Positions 45,324-54,650 of a stretch of 64,000 bases of DNA are shown piece by piece (position 1 is the stretch's first letter; each line of letters starts with the position of its first letter). This DNA is from Gammaproteobacteria bacterium (GTDB lineage Bacteria; Pseudomonadota; Gammaproteobacteria; Steroidobacterales; Steroidobacteraceae): positions 1 through 64,000 of the forward strand of contig PLAH01000040.1 of NCBI GenBank assembly GCA_003134045.1, read 5' to 3'. The notes beneath the pieces were generated by a model that did not search any database, was not told where the DNA came from, and worked only from the letters and a program-made list of their open reading frames with translations. The translations under genes and the position numbers were made by a program.

Positions 45324-46214
45324 ATGATGAGTTTCACCACCCTGATCGATGTCGATTCGCTGGCCGGGTTGCTCGCGCAGCCGGGCAAGCCGCCGTCGGC
45401 GGTCGTCATATTGGATTGCCGTTTCGATTTGTCCGCGCCCGCCGCCGGCCGGCAAGCCTACTCGAGCGCGCATATTCCGGGCGCTCGCTATGCGGACCTC
45501 AATGAGGTCCTGGCAGGGCCGGTCTCTGCCGCCAGCGGCCGCCATCCCTTGCCTGCCCCCGAAGCGCTGGCCGAGCACTTCACCGCGCTCGGTGTGGGCC
45601 GCGAGTCGCAGGTCATCGCCTATGACGATGCGAACGGCTCCTTCGCCGCACGCGCATGGTGGCTGCTGCGCTGGCTTGGGCACGCCCGCGTCGCCGTGCT
45701 CGATGGCGGGTTCAAGGCCTGGCTGGCACGCGACGGCGCGATCGCGTCCGGCGAGCCCGAAACCGACGCCGTGCGACCCGCAATCCCCCTGCAGGTGAAC
45801 GTCGACGCCACGGCGGTGGCCACCGCCGCGGAAGTCTTGCGCGGCTTGCAGCAGCCCGCGCGATTGTTGGTGGACGCGCGGGCGGCCGAGCGCTACGCCG
45901 GTTCCGTCGAGCCTATCGACCCGGTGGGCGGCCACGTGCCGGGCGCCGTGAATCATCCCTTCACTCGCAACTTGAGAGCGGACGGCCGGTTCCTCGCCGC
46001 GCCGGAGTTGCGCCGGCTCTGGCAGGAAACCCTCGGCGGCCATGCGCCGGCGCAAGTCACCGTCATGTGTGGATCGGGGGTCACCGCCTGCCACGACCTG
46101 CTGGCCATGGAACTCGCCGGTCTACCCGGAGCGAAACTCTATGCAGGCTCATGGAGTGAGTGGATCCGCGATCCGGATCGTCCGGTCGCCCGCGGCAGCT
46201 CGCCCGGGCCCTGA
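45324..46214 (+). CDS. sseA: 3-mercaptopyruvate sulfurtransferase (rhodanese tandem)
   Basis: Two rhodanese domains are visible: the inactive first (VVILDCRFDL, AYSSAHIPGARYADL) and the active second (LLVDARAAERYAG, GGHVPGAVNHP). The catalytic loop is CGSGVTA (Cys249), which favours mercaptopyruvate over thiosulfate. Length 296. It is divergent from the GST gene and followed by speA after about 78 bp. Confidence 0.93.
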   Translation: MMSFTTLIDVDSLAGLLAQPGKPPSAVVILDCRFDLSAPAAGRQAYSSAHIPGARYADLNEVLAGPVSAASGRHPLPAPEALAEHFTALGVGRESQVIAYDDANGSFAARAWWLLRWLGHARVAVLDGGFKAWLARDGAIASGEPETDAVRPAIPLQVNVDATAVATAAEVLRGLQQPARLLVDARAAERYAGSVEPIDPVGGHVPGAVNHPFTRNLRADGRFLAAPELRRLWQETLGGHAPAQVTVMCGSGVTACHDLLAMELAGLPGAKLYAGSWSEWIRDPDRPVARGSSPGP

Positions 46215-46292
46215 GATTCCTACACTTTTATTACAGCGGCCGGCACCGGCCATCATTTACATGCAGCCCCAATTTGCTATCGTGCGCGCCAC

Positions 46293-48245
46293 ATGAATAC
46301 ACCCATCAAAGTGCCGTCGGCGAATCACGCGTGGAAGATCGGCGAGTCCTTGGACTTGTACCAGGTCGAGGCGTGGGGCAAAGGTTACTTTTCGATCAAC
46401 GCCGCGGGTCACGTGGTCGTCAGACCGAGCATGGATCCGAGCCGGGAAATCGATCTGTACGACGTCGTCCAGGGATTGAAGGCGCGCGACCTGCACACGC
46501 CCGTGGTCATTCGCTTCTCCGATATCCTCGCGCATCGACTGCGCCACATCGCGGAGGCCTTCGGCACCGCGATAGCGGAGAACGGCTACAAGAATCGCTA
46601 CGCCGCGGTGTTTCCCATCAAGGTGAATCAACAACGCCTGGTGGTCGAGGAAGTCTATCGCTACGGCAAGGAGTTCGGCTTCGGACTCGAGGTGGGGTCG
46701 AAGCCCGAGTTGCTGGCGGTGATGTCGATCACGGAGAATGCGCCGGACCGCATCGTCGTGTGCAACGGCTTCAAGGACGACAGCTACATCGAAGCGGTCA
46801 TTCTTGCCACCAAACTCGGCCGCACCATCATTCCGGTGGTGGAGAATTACGAGGAGATTCACCTCATTCTGAAACACGCCGAGCGTTACGGCGTGCGGCC
46901 GAAAATCGGTGTGCGCGTGAAGCTCGCCAGCGAGGGCGCCGGCCGCTGGCGTGAATCCGCGGGCGAGAAGTCCAAATTCGGATTGTTCATCAGCGAAATA
47001 CTCGATCTGTACGCGCTGCTCAAGGAGCGCGACATGTTGGATTGCCTGCAACTCGTGCACTGCCACCCCGGCAGCCAGCTGCAGGACATCCGGCGCGTCA
47101 AAGACGCCATCAACGAGCTCTCGCACGTGTACGCCGAACTCAAGATCATGGGGGCCGGGCTCCAGTACATCGACATCGGCGGCGGCCTCGGCGTCGACTA
47201 CGACGGCAGCGGCACCAACTACGAATCCTCGATGAACTACACGCTCAACGAGTATGCCAGCGACGTGGTGTACCGCATCAAGAGCGTCTGCGACGCCCGC
47301 GGCGTGCCGCATCCCATGATCGTGAGTGAATCCGGGCGCGCCATCGCCGCGCATCACAGTCTGCTGGTCTTCGACACGCTGGGCTCGTCCAAACTCGATC
47401 AATTCCAGGTGTCGGGGCAGCCGGACCAGGATTACCACGGCGGTCAGGAGCTGCCGCAGCCCGTGCGCGATCTGTTCGACAGCTACAAGTCGGTCAATGA
47501 ACGCCGGCTCGTCGAGTGCTATCACGATGCCCTGCAGGCCCGGGAGCAGGCGCTGCAAATGTTCAATCTCGGCTATTTGAGTCTCGAGTTTCGCGGGCTG
47601 GCGGAGAAGCTGTACTGGGCGACGTGCACCAAGATTCGCGACTTCTGCCGCAAACTCGATCGCGTGCCCGAAGAGCTCGAGAACCTCGAGGACATGCTGA
47701 GCGACATCTATTTCTGCAACTTTTCCATATTCCAATCCCTGCCGGACAGCTGGGCCATCGGCCAGCTGTTCCCCATCATGCCCATCCAGCGACTGGCCGA
47801 GAAGCCGACGCGCAACGCCGTGCTGGCCGATATCACCTGCGACTCCGACGGCAAAATCGACCGCTTCGTGCATCCGCGAATCACCAAACGCACTCTTGAG
47901 GTGCATGAACTCACCGCCGGCGAGCCTTACTACCTCGCTGCCTTCCTCGTGGGGGCTTACCAGGAAACGTTGGGCGACCTGCACAATTTATTCGGCGACA
48001 CCCATGTCGTACACATCCGGCTGCAGGATGGGGGCGGCTGGTGGATCGAAGAGATCGTCAAGGGCGACACTGCCAACAAGGTGTTGGAATACATGGAATA
48101 CGATACCGACGAACTGTATCCGGGCATCGCGCGGGATTGCGAGCGGGCGGTGCAGGAAGGTCGCATGACCCTGTCGGAAGCCCAGGCGGTCAAACGCTTC
48201 TACGAGAACGAACTCAACGGCTACGCCTACCTCGAAGTCGAGTAG
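46293..48245 (+). CDS. speA: Biosynthetic arginine decarboxylase
   Basis: SpeA converts arginine to agmatine, the entry to putrescine. It is a PLP enzyme of the alanine-racemase fold: the PLP lysine is in AAVFPIKVNQQRLVVEEV, then GLEVGSKPELLAVM, the HCHPGSQLQDI site, IDIGGGLGVDYDGS and ESGRAIAAHHSLLVFD. Length 650 is typical. Together with homospermidine synthase it indicates an arginine-to-homospermidine route; the agmatine-to-putrescine enzymes are not in the window. Confidence 0.98.
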   Translation: MNTPIKVPSANHAWKIGESLDLYQVEAWGKGYFSINAAGHVVVRPSMDPSREIDLYDVVQGLKARDLHTPVVIRFSDILAHRLRHIAEAFGTAIAENGYKNRYAAVFPIKVNQQRLVVEEVYRYGKEFGFGLEVGSKPELLAVMSITENAPDRIVVCNGFKDDSYIEAVILATKLGRTIIPVVENYEEIHLILKHAERYGVRPKIGVRVKLASEGAGRWRESAGEKSKFGLFISEILDLYALLKERDMLDCLQLVHCHPGSQLQDIRRVKDAINELSHVYAELKIMGAGLQYIDIGGGLGVDYDGSGTNYESSMNYTLNEYASDVVYRIKSVCDARGVPHPMIVSESGRAIAAHHSLLVFDTLGSSKLDQFQVSGQPDQDYHGGQELPQPVRDLFDSYKSVNERRLVECYHDALQAREQALQMFNLGYLSLEFRGLAEKLYWATCTKIRDFCRKLDRVPEELENLEDMLSDIYFCNFSIFQSLPDSWAIGQLFPIMPIQRLAEKPTRNAVLADITCDSDGKIDRFVHPRITKRTLEVHELTAGEPYYLAAFLVGAYQETLGDLHNLFGDTHVVHIRLQDGGGWWIEEIVKGDTANKVLEYMEYDTDELYPGIARDCERAVQEGRMTLSEAQAVKRFYENELNGYAYLEVE

Positions 48246-48592
48246 CAGGCCTCGAAGCGTCGCCGACCCGAGTTCGCGTGCCGCAGGTGCGGCGACGGTC
48301 GCTCCCGCCGGGGGGCGAGATCGAGCAGCCGCCGGGCGAGCTTGCTGCGAATCTCATACCGCAGGTTCGCCAACAGCCAGCGATTAATGGCCGCGAAAGC
48401 ACAGTTTCTGGCGTTTGCCAACAATAAATCCCTGGCGTAGCATCGGTACGTAGGGTCGGCCCCTAAGCTTGAACAGGCGAAGTGCACGACCGAGGTACAG
48501 GCCGGGATGCGAGTGGATTGCGGATCGGTCTGCGTGTCGAAACCGCGTGCTAGCGGCCAGTGGCAGCGCGCACTGTTAGTGAGACCAGTTGA
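48246..48592. other. 347-bp intergenic region between speA and the RRM gene
   Basis: It begins with a possible speA terminator hairpin, cgtcgccg (48258-48265) pairing with cggcgacg (48290-48297), without a T-run. The middle part is AT-richer (about 48380-48440). A minus-strand frame here (AAINRWLLANLRYEIRSKLA) looks somewhat protein-like but has no convincing start or family. No RNA gene recognised. Confidence 0.4.
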
Positions 48593-48904
48593 ATGACGAC
48601 GATTTACGTTGGCAATCTGCCCTTCACCGCCACAGAAGACGAAGTCCGCAGCTTGTTCGAGCGCTACGGCAAAGTTGATTCGGTCAAACTCATCAACGAT
48701 CGCGAGACCGGGCGTCCCCGGGGATTTGCGTTCGTCGACATGGGTGCCGGTGAAGCACAAAACGCGATCCAGCAAACGAATGGCTTTCAGATGGGTGGCC
48801 GGCCGCTACGGGTGAACGAGGCGCAGGAGCGGGCGCCGCGCTCTAAGCCGTCAGGTGGCGGTGGTGGTGGTGGTGGTGGTGGCGGCGGGCCGCGCCGCTG
48901 GTGA
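48593..48904 (+). CDS. RNA-recognition-motif (RRM) RNA-binding protein with poly-glycine tail
   Basis: A single RRM fills residues 1-80: RNP2 is IYVGNL and RNP1 is RGFAFVDM. The tail is a run of twelve Gly followed by PRRW, a Gly-rich layout known from small cold- or stress-responsive RRM proteins in bacteria. Length 103. The tract is encoded by a nearly pure GGT repeat that could vary in copy number. No Shine-Dalgarno is evident before ATG 48593. Confidence 0.93.
   Translation: MTTIYVGNLPFTATEDEVRSLFERYGKVDSVKLINDRETGRPRGFAFVDMGAGEAQNAIQQTNGFQMGGRPLRVNEAQERAPRSKPSGGGGGGGGGGGGPRRW
48854..48889 (+). repeat. GGT trinucleotide repeat coding poly-Gly
   Basis: Twelve Gly codons, eight or more of them GGT in a row, end the RRM gene. 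Pure triplet runs like this are prone to slippage while staying in frame. Confidence 0.85.
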
Positions 48905-49008
48905 CGTAGTCGTCGGATTGGCGCCCGCACCGAGCGGCTATTGACGCCAAGCAAAGCGGTGCGCGCGCGGCGCGGCGTCAACTCGTACGCGGCGCCATCT
49001 CAACGCGG

Positions 49009-49032
49009 GCTTAGGCGCTTCGGCGCCTAAGC
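49009..49032. terminator. Hairpin with TTCG loop between convergent RRM and helicase genes
   Basis: A perfect 10-bp stem gcttaggcgc / gcgcctaagc closes on a ttcg tetraloop, a very stable form. It sits in the convergent spacer and could stop both transcripts, although no T-run follows. Confidence 0.55.
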
Positions 49033-49069
49033 ATCGTGCCCCCTGCCGTTGTGATCGGCGCCTCTGCGC

Positions 49070-51157
<2,088 letters not shown>

Positions 51158-51386
51158 GAAAAACTATAACAAGCTGCTGTATGCATATCCAGATCGCGGC
51201 ATCCTGCCACAAAACCGCGTCGCACCCGCGAGAATCGCCCAGGGATGCCCGCCCGGGCAAGGAGCCGCATCACACGGTGTGTTGTCGCCGGGCGGATGCG
51301 GGCCGCAGCGCGGGCCGCGTCGCCGGGCCGCTTGCGGTTCCGCCCGCAATTATCATCAAATCGCTTTTTCACCATCAAGGCCGACC
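51158..51386. promoter_or_regulatory. Divergent spacer between the helicase and NUDIX genes
   Basis: On the minus strand TGGATA, 17 nt and TATAGT (51163-51191) form a fair promoter whose -10 ends 5 nt before the helicase ATG, predicting a leaderless message. The remaining GC-rich part shows no clear promoter for the NUDIX gene. Confidence 0.5.
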
Positions 51387-51920
51387 ATGCTCAAACCGAC
51401 CCCGATCGCGAGTCATCCCATCCATCGAGGCCGCGTCATCGCGGTATCCACCGAAATTCTGCGCTATGCCAACGGCCGTGAGCACGAATTGGATTTCGTG
51501 CGCCACCCCGGTGCCGCGGCCGTGGTAGCGGTGGATGAGGCGAATCGGGTCTGCGTCGTGCGCCAGTACCGTCACGGTGTCGCCGACTTTCTATGGGAGG
51601 TTCCTGCCGGCAAACTCGACCCGGGCGAAGCGCCGGCAGCCTGCGCGGTGCGCGAACTGGCGGAGGAAACGGGGGTAACGGCGCGAACTTGGACGCCCCT
51701 GGGCCTATTCCTTCCCGCGCCCGGCATCTTCACCGAAGTGATCCATCTCTATCTTGCCCAGGGGCTTGAGATCGGCGCGCCCGCACCCGATGTGGACGAG
51801 GAATTGGAACTGCAATGGCTGCCCTTCGACGAGGCCGTCGCACGGGTTCAGCGCGGCGAATGGAACGACGGGAAAACAGCCATGGCGCTGATGCGTGCCC
51901 AATATCTCCTGCAATTGTGA
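51387..51920 (+). CDS. NUDIX hydrolase, ADP-ribose pyrophosphatase-like
   Basis: The NUDIX box is complete: GKLDPGEAPAACAVRELAEETG (G-x5-E-x7-R-E-L-x-E-E-x-G). The preceding VCVVRQYRHGVADFLWEVPA and following FLPAPGIFTEVIHLYLA place it in the ADP-ribose/sugar-nucleotide group (NudF/YrfE-like). Length 177 from ATG 51387; the longer track ORF is antisense to the helicase. A small unknown gene follows. Confidence 0.92.
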   Translation: MLKPTPIASHPIHRGRVIAVSTEILRYANGREHELDFVRHPGAAAVVAVDEANRVCVVRQYRHGVADFLWEVPAGKLDPGEAPAACAVRELAEETGVTARTWTPLGLFLPAPGIFTEVIHLYLAQGLEIGAPAPDVDEELELQWLPFDEAVARVQRGEWNDGKTAMALMRAQYLLQL

Positions 51921-51983
51921 CGCCTCGCTGACTTTGGGAGGTTCCGGGTTGACTTGCACCGGCCATGCCCTAAAAAGGTAAGG

Positions 51984-52394
51984 GTGAGCAAAGATAACTC
52001 GAAACCGGCGGTTGACGCGCAGAACGGCGGCGGCGCGCCTGCGTCGAAACGCGAGGAGTCGGTGACCACCAACGTGTCCGGCCGGGTCAAACACGACGAT
52101 CGCGGCAACGCCATCTGGGAATGGGCCATGGCGACGGGCACGTTCGGCACCGAAGGCACGACGCAGCGGCTGAAGAAGCTGGACAACCCGATGCTGTCCC
52201 TGGCCGAGGACGCACCGTCGCCGCTCGACATCGTCAAGAAGAATCCGCACGGCGCGGTCAAGGGATACAGTCCCTACGACAGCGGACTTCTCGCCAAGAA
52301 GGAGGCGGCTCCTCGCAAGAAGGACCTCCGGAAGCTGGGCGAATGGCTCAAGCTCAAGAAGCAAGTCGACGGCAATGAGGTGGGCGAGGACTGA
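51984..52394 (+). CDS. Hypothetical protein, 136 residues
   Basis: GTG 51984 with an aaggtaagg site gives MSKDNSKPAVDAQNGGGAPA. The central part, SGRVKHDDRGNAIWEWAMAT then GTFGTEGTTQRLKKLDNPML, looks conserved, and the C-terminus is Lys-rich (LRKLGEWLKLKKQVDGN). No membrane segment. Family not recognised by name. It follows the NUDIX gene on the same strand by 63 bp and may share its transcript. Confidence 0.75.
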   Translation: MSKDNSKPAVDAQNGGGAPASKREESVTTNVSGRVKHDDRGNAIWEWAMATGTFGTEGTTQRLKKLDNPMLSLAEDAPSPLDIVKKNPHGAVKGYSPYDSGLLAKKEAAPRKKDLRKLGEWLKLKKQVDGNEVGED

Positions 52395-52433
52395 TATTCG
52401 GCGCTGTGATGGCGACCGGTTCGCGGCTCGCCC

Positions 52434-53093
52434 TCAAGCGAGCGCATGGCGCAGCTTTGCCGCCGACCCCAGCCGATAGAACTTGCGCAATTCCCGCAGC
52501 AGCGCCTCGGTGCGCGCCGCGCCGCGCTGCACGAAGCGGCGCTCCAATCGCCGGCAATACTGGGCCGCGCAGCGGTGCGCCGTGCGGTAACGCGCGTATT
52601 GCTCCGGCTCCAGACGCGAATCGAACCTCACCCGGTCGAACAGCCGGCCATGCACCTGGGCGGGAAAAACGCCGCCTTGCTGGTGGGCGACCAGGAAAAC
52701 CGTCGCCGCGTACTTATCGACCTCCGCCTGCGTCTCCAATTCCAGCAGCGACACCGGCGCATCCCCATCCAGCCGCCACGCGGCGTAGACGAAATGGCTG
52801 ACCCCCTCGAGAGCCGTGCAATAGTCGGCCAGGTTCGTCTCGGTCAGCGAGCCCAGCGGATCGGCCTTTTCCAGGCGCTTCAGCAAACTCGGATCGAGAT
52901 ACAGCGACACGCCGGCACCATCCGCGGTCTCGGCAACCAGCAATTCCTCGTCCAGTATCCGCGTCTCGTTGCTGCGGGTGATGCCGCCCAACGCGCGCCG
53001 GTCGGTCACCAGAAAATCGTAGACATCGTACTCGACGTTGACGTCGTAGAGTTTGCCCAACAGCGATTGCATCCCGCGCAGCACCGTGCTCAA
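52434..53093 (-). CDS. Hypothetical protein, 219 residues (second of an unknown pair)
   Basis: The start is TTG 53093 after aggag, giving MSTVLRGMQSLLGKLYDVNV. The protein is soluble, with VEYDVYDFLVTDRRAL, a beta-rich middle (GVSLYLDPSLLKRLE, GVSHFVYAAWRLDGD) and a helical, Arg-rich end (EALLRELRKFYRLGSAAKLR). I do not recognise the family. It follows the other unknown gene by 10 bp, so the two are probably translated together. Confidence 0.75.
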   Translation of the reverse strand: MSTVLRGMQSLLGKLYDVNVEYDVYDFLVTDRRALGGITRSNETRILDEELLVAETADGAGVSLYLDPSLLKRLEKADPLGSLTETNLADYCTALEGVSHFVYAAWRLDGDAPVSLLELETQAEVDKYAATVFLVAHQQGGVFPAQVHGRLFDRVRFDSRLEPEQYARYRTAHRCAAQYCRRLERRFVQRGAARTEALLRELRKFYRLGSAAKLRHALA

Positions 53094-53103
53094 GGCAAGG
53101 CTC

Positions 53104-53733
53104 CTAGTGCTCGCGCCGGCAGCCGCCCTGCTTGACCGCCTGCACTCCGAGCTTGTTCAACAGACCGTACGCCCGGGGACTGCCGGTCTTCATCCACACC
53201 TCGTAGAGCCTCAAGATATCCGCGTCGGTGTGCCGATACGACATCTCGCTGACTTCGTTGAGCGCATCGACCAGCCGCTGAAATTTTTGCGCCAATTGCG
53301 CGTAGATGGACGCCACGCAGCGGCCCGACAGCGAACGCTGCATGGTATCCGCGAGCGAACTGTAGGCATTGCCGCCCATGGCGATGTGGTAGTCGATGTC
53401 GATCAGCTTGCGGGCGAAGCTGCGCGCGAAGAATCCGGCGATGAACAGCGACACGTCGCCGAGGCGCTGCAGACTGCGCTGCCGGGCGAGCGCGGTCGGC
53501 GCTTCGAGCGCATCCGCCAGCATGTGCGCGAGCGGCTTGATGCGCAGACCTTCCGCGGTGCGTTCGTAGAGCGCGTCGGCGCGCGAGAACATGGTCAGCA
53601 GATTGACGACGTACTGTTCGGCCTGCTCGTCGATGCCCAGTCGTTGACGTTCGCTCGCGGCGTGAAATGCGTCACGAAAGAACTCGCGCAGCGAACTGAC
53701 CGCGACCAAGGATCCTGCAGACATCGCTTGCAT
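53104..53733 (-). CDS. Hypothetical protein, 209 residues (first of an unknown pair)
   Basis: The mainly helical protein starts MQAMSAGSLVAVSSLREFFR after aaagga. Striking blocks are LFIAGFFARSFARKLIDIDY and HIAMGGNAYSSLADTM, and EMSYRHTDADILRLYEVWMK. No signal peptide or clear transmembrane helix. The sequence looks like a conserved family of unknown function; I cannot name it. Partner of the next gene. Confidence 0.75.
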   Translation of the reverse strand: MQAMSAGSLVAVSSLREFFRDAFHAASERQRLGIDEQAEQYVVNLLTMFSRADALYERTAEGLRIKPLAHMLADALEAPTALARQRSLQRLGDVSLFIAGFFARSFARKLIDIDYHIAMGGNAYSSLADTMQRSLSGRCVASIYAQLAQKFQRLVDALNEVSEMSYRHTDADILRLYEVWMKTGSPRAYGLLNKLGVQAVKQGGCRREH

Positions 53734-53887
53734 GATGGCGTCCTTTTTGTGACCGATACCATCCTATCGACATTGCGGCAATGAAGTGAAGTGGGAAAGG
53801 CACTGATAATTCCAGGTTTTTTCAATCAGCAGTCGACCCCGTAGGCTGCCAATCGACTTGAGCGGGCGGCGGCGCATCTCAATGGTG

Positions 53888-54586
53888 CTAAAGAATTTCC
53901 GCGAGCGTCGAGATGGTGCGTAGAGGCGGTGCGAACTGCGGCGGCCACAGGCGCGCCTCTCGATTGAGCCACGCCGCCTGCATGCCGGCCTGGGTCGCGC
54001 CGACCACGTCCGCAAGAGGATCGTCGCCCACGTGCAGCACCTCGATCGGTTCCACCCCCGCGACACGCAGCAGATGCGCGAAGATTCTGGCGTCCGGTTT
54101 GGCCGCACCGGCCGCCGCGGCCGTGACATGGCCGTCGAACAGATCATCGATGCCACAGCGCCGCAGATCGGCGTTGCCGTTGCTCACGGCAAACAGTCGA
54201 TACTTGCCGCGCAGCCGATGCAGCGCGGGCCGCACGTCGTCGTAGAACTGCACGCGGTTGCGCGCGGCGAAAAATATTTCCATTGCCGCATCGACCGGCC
54301 CAACTGCCGCATCGATCGGCCCATCCGCATCCGCATAACCGGCCGCCGCGAACTGCTCGTCGAGCGCGCGTCGGCGCAGAAACGTCATGTCGTGGCTCTG
54401 TTCCGGGAACTGCGCGGCAACGCGAGCGCGCATCGCCCGCATGCTGTCGACATCGTGACCTAGGCTCACGCGCGGATGACGCGCACGAAGCCAGCTCAGC
54501 AACGCACTTTCCGCGGCGGCGATGACCGGCCCCACGGGCCATAGGGTGTCGTCCAGATCCAGGCTGATGACTCGCGGCGTGATCAT
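53888..54586 (-). CDS. HAD-family hydrolase (YigB-like), with a 7-residue tandem repeat
   Basis: HAD motif I is ISLDLDDTLWPVGPVIAAAE, II FAVSNGNAD, III AAKPDARIF and IV VLHVGDDPLADVVGA. The DLDDTLWPV form is typical of YigB-type phosphatases acting on FMN and small phosphomonoesters. Length 232. In the cap region DGPIDAA and VGPVDAA form a short tandem repeat. Divergent from the S9 peptidase gene. Confidence 0.88.
   Translation of the reverse strand: MITPRVISLDLDDTLWPVGPVIAAAESALLSWLRARHPRVSLGHDVDSMRAMRARVAAQFPEQSHDMTFLRRRALDEQFAAAGYADADGPIDAAVGPVDAAMEIFFAARNRVQFYDDVRPALHRLRGKYRLFAVSNGNADLRRCGIDDLFDGHVTAAAAGAAKPDARIFAHLLRVAGVEPIEVLHVGDDPLADVVGATQAGMQAAWLNREARLWPPQFAPPLRTISTLAEIL
54284..54325 (-). 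repeat. 21-bp tandem repeat inside the HAD gene
   Basis: Two units, differing at two of 21 bases, encode DGPIDAA and VGPVDAA. Confidence 0.8.
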
Positions 54587-54650
54587 GTCGGAAGATTCTA
54601 CCTTGCTCGGCTACAATGCCGGGCGATGGGATTTAAGGGAGACCAAAGGT

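Noticed and set aside
46256-46283. TTTACA-16-TATCGT before speA as a promoter
   Set aside because: The -10 match is weak and would leave almost no leader; too uncertain to list.
46257-47984. 575-residue minus-strand ORF
   Set aside because: Antisense to speA.
48227-48430. Minus-strand frame with AAINRWLLANLRYEIR
   Set aside because: Looks slightly protein-like, but it lacks a start, ribosome site and recognisable family; left as part of the gap.
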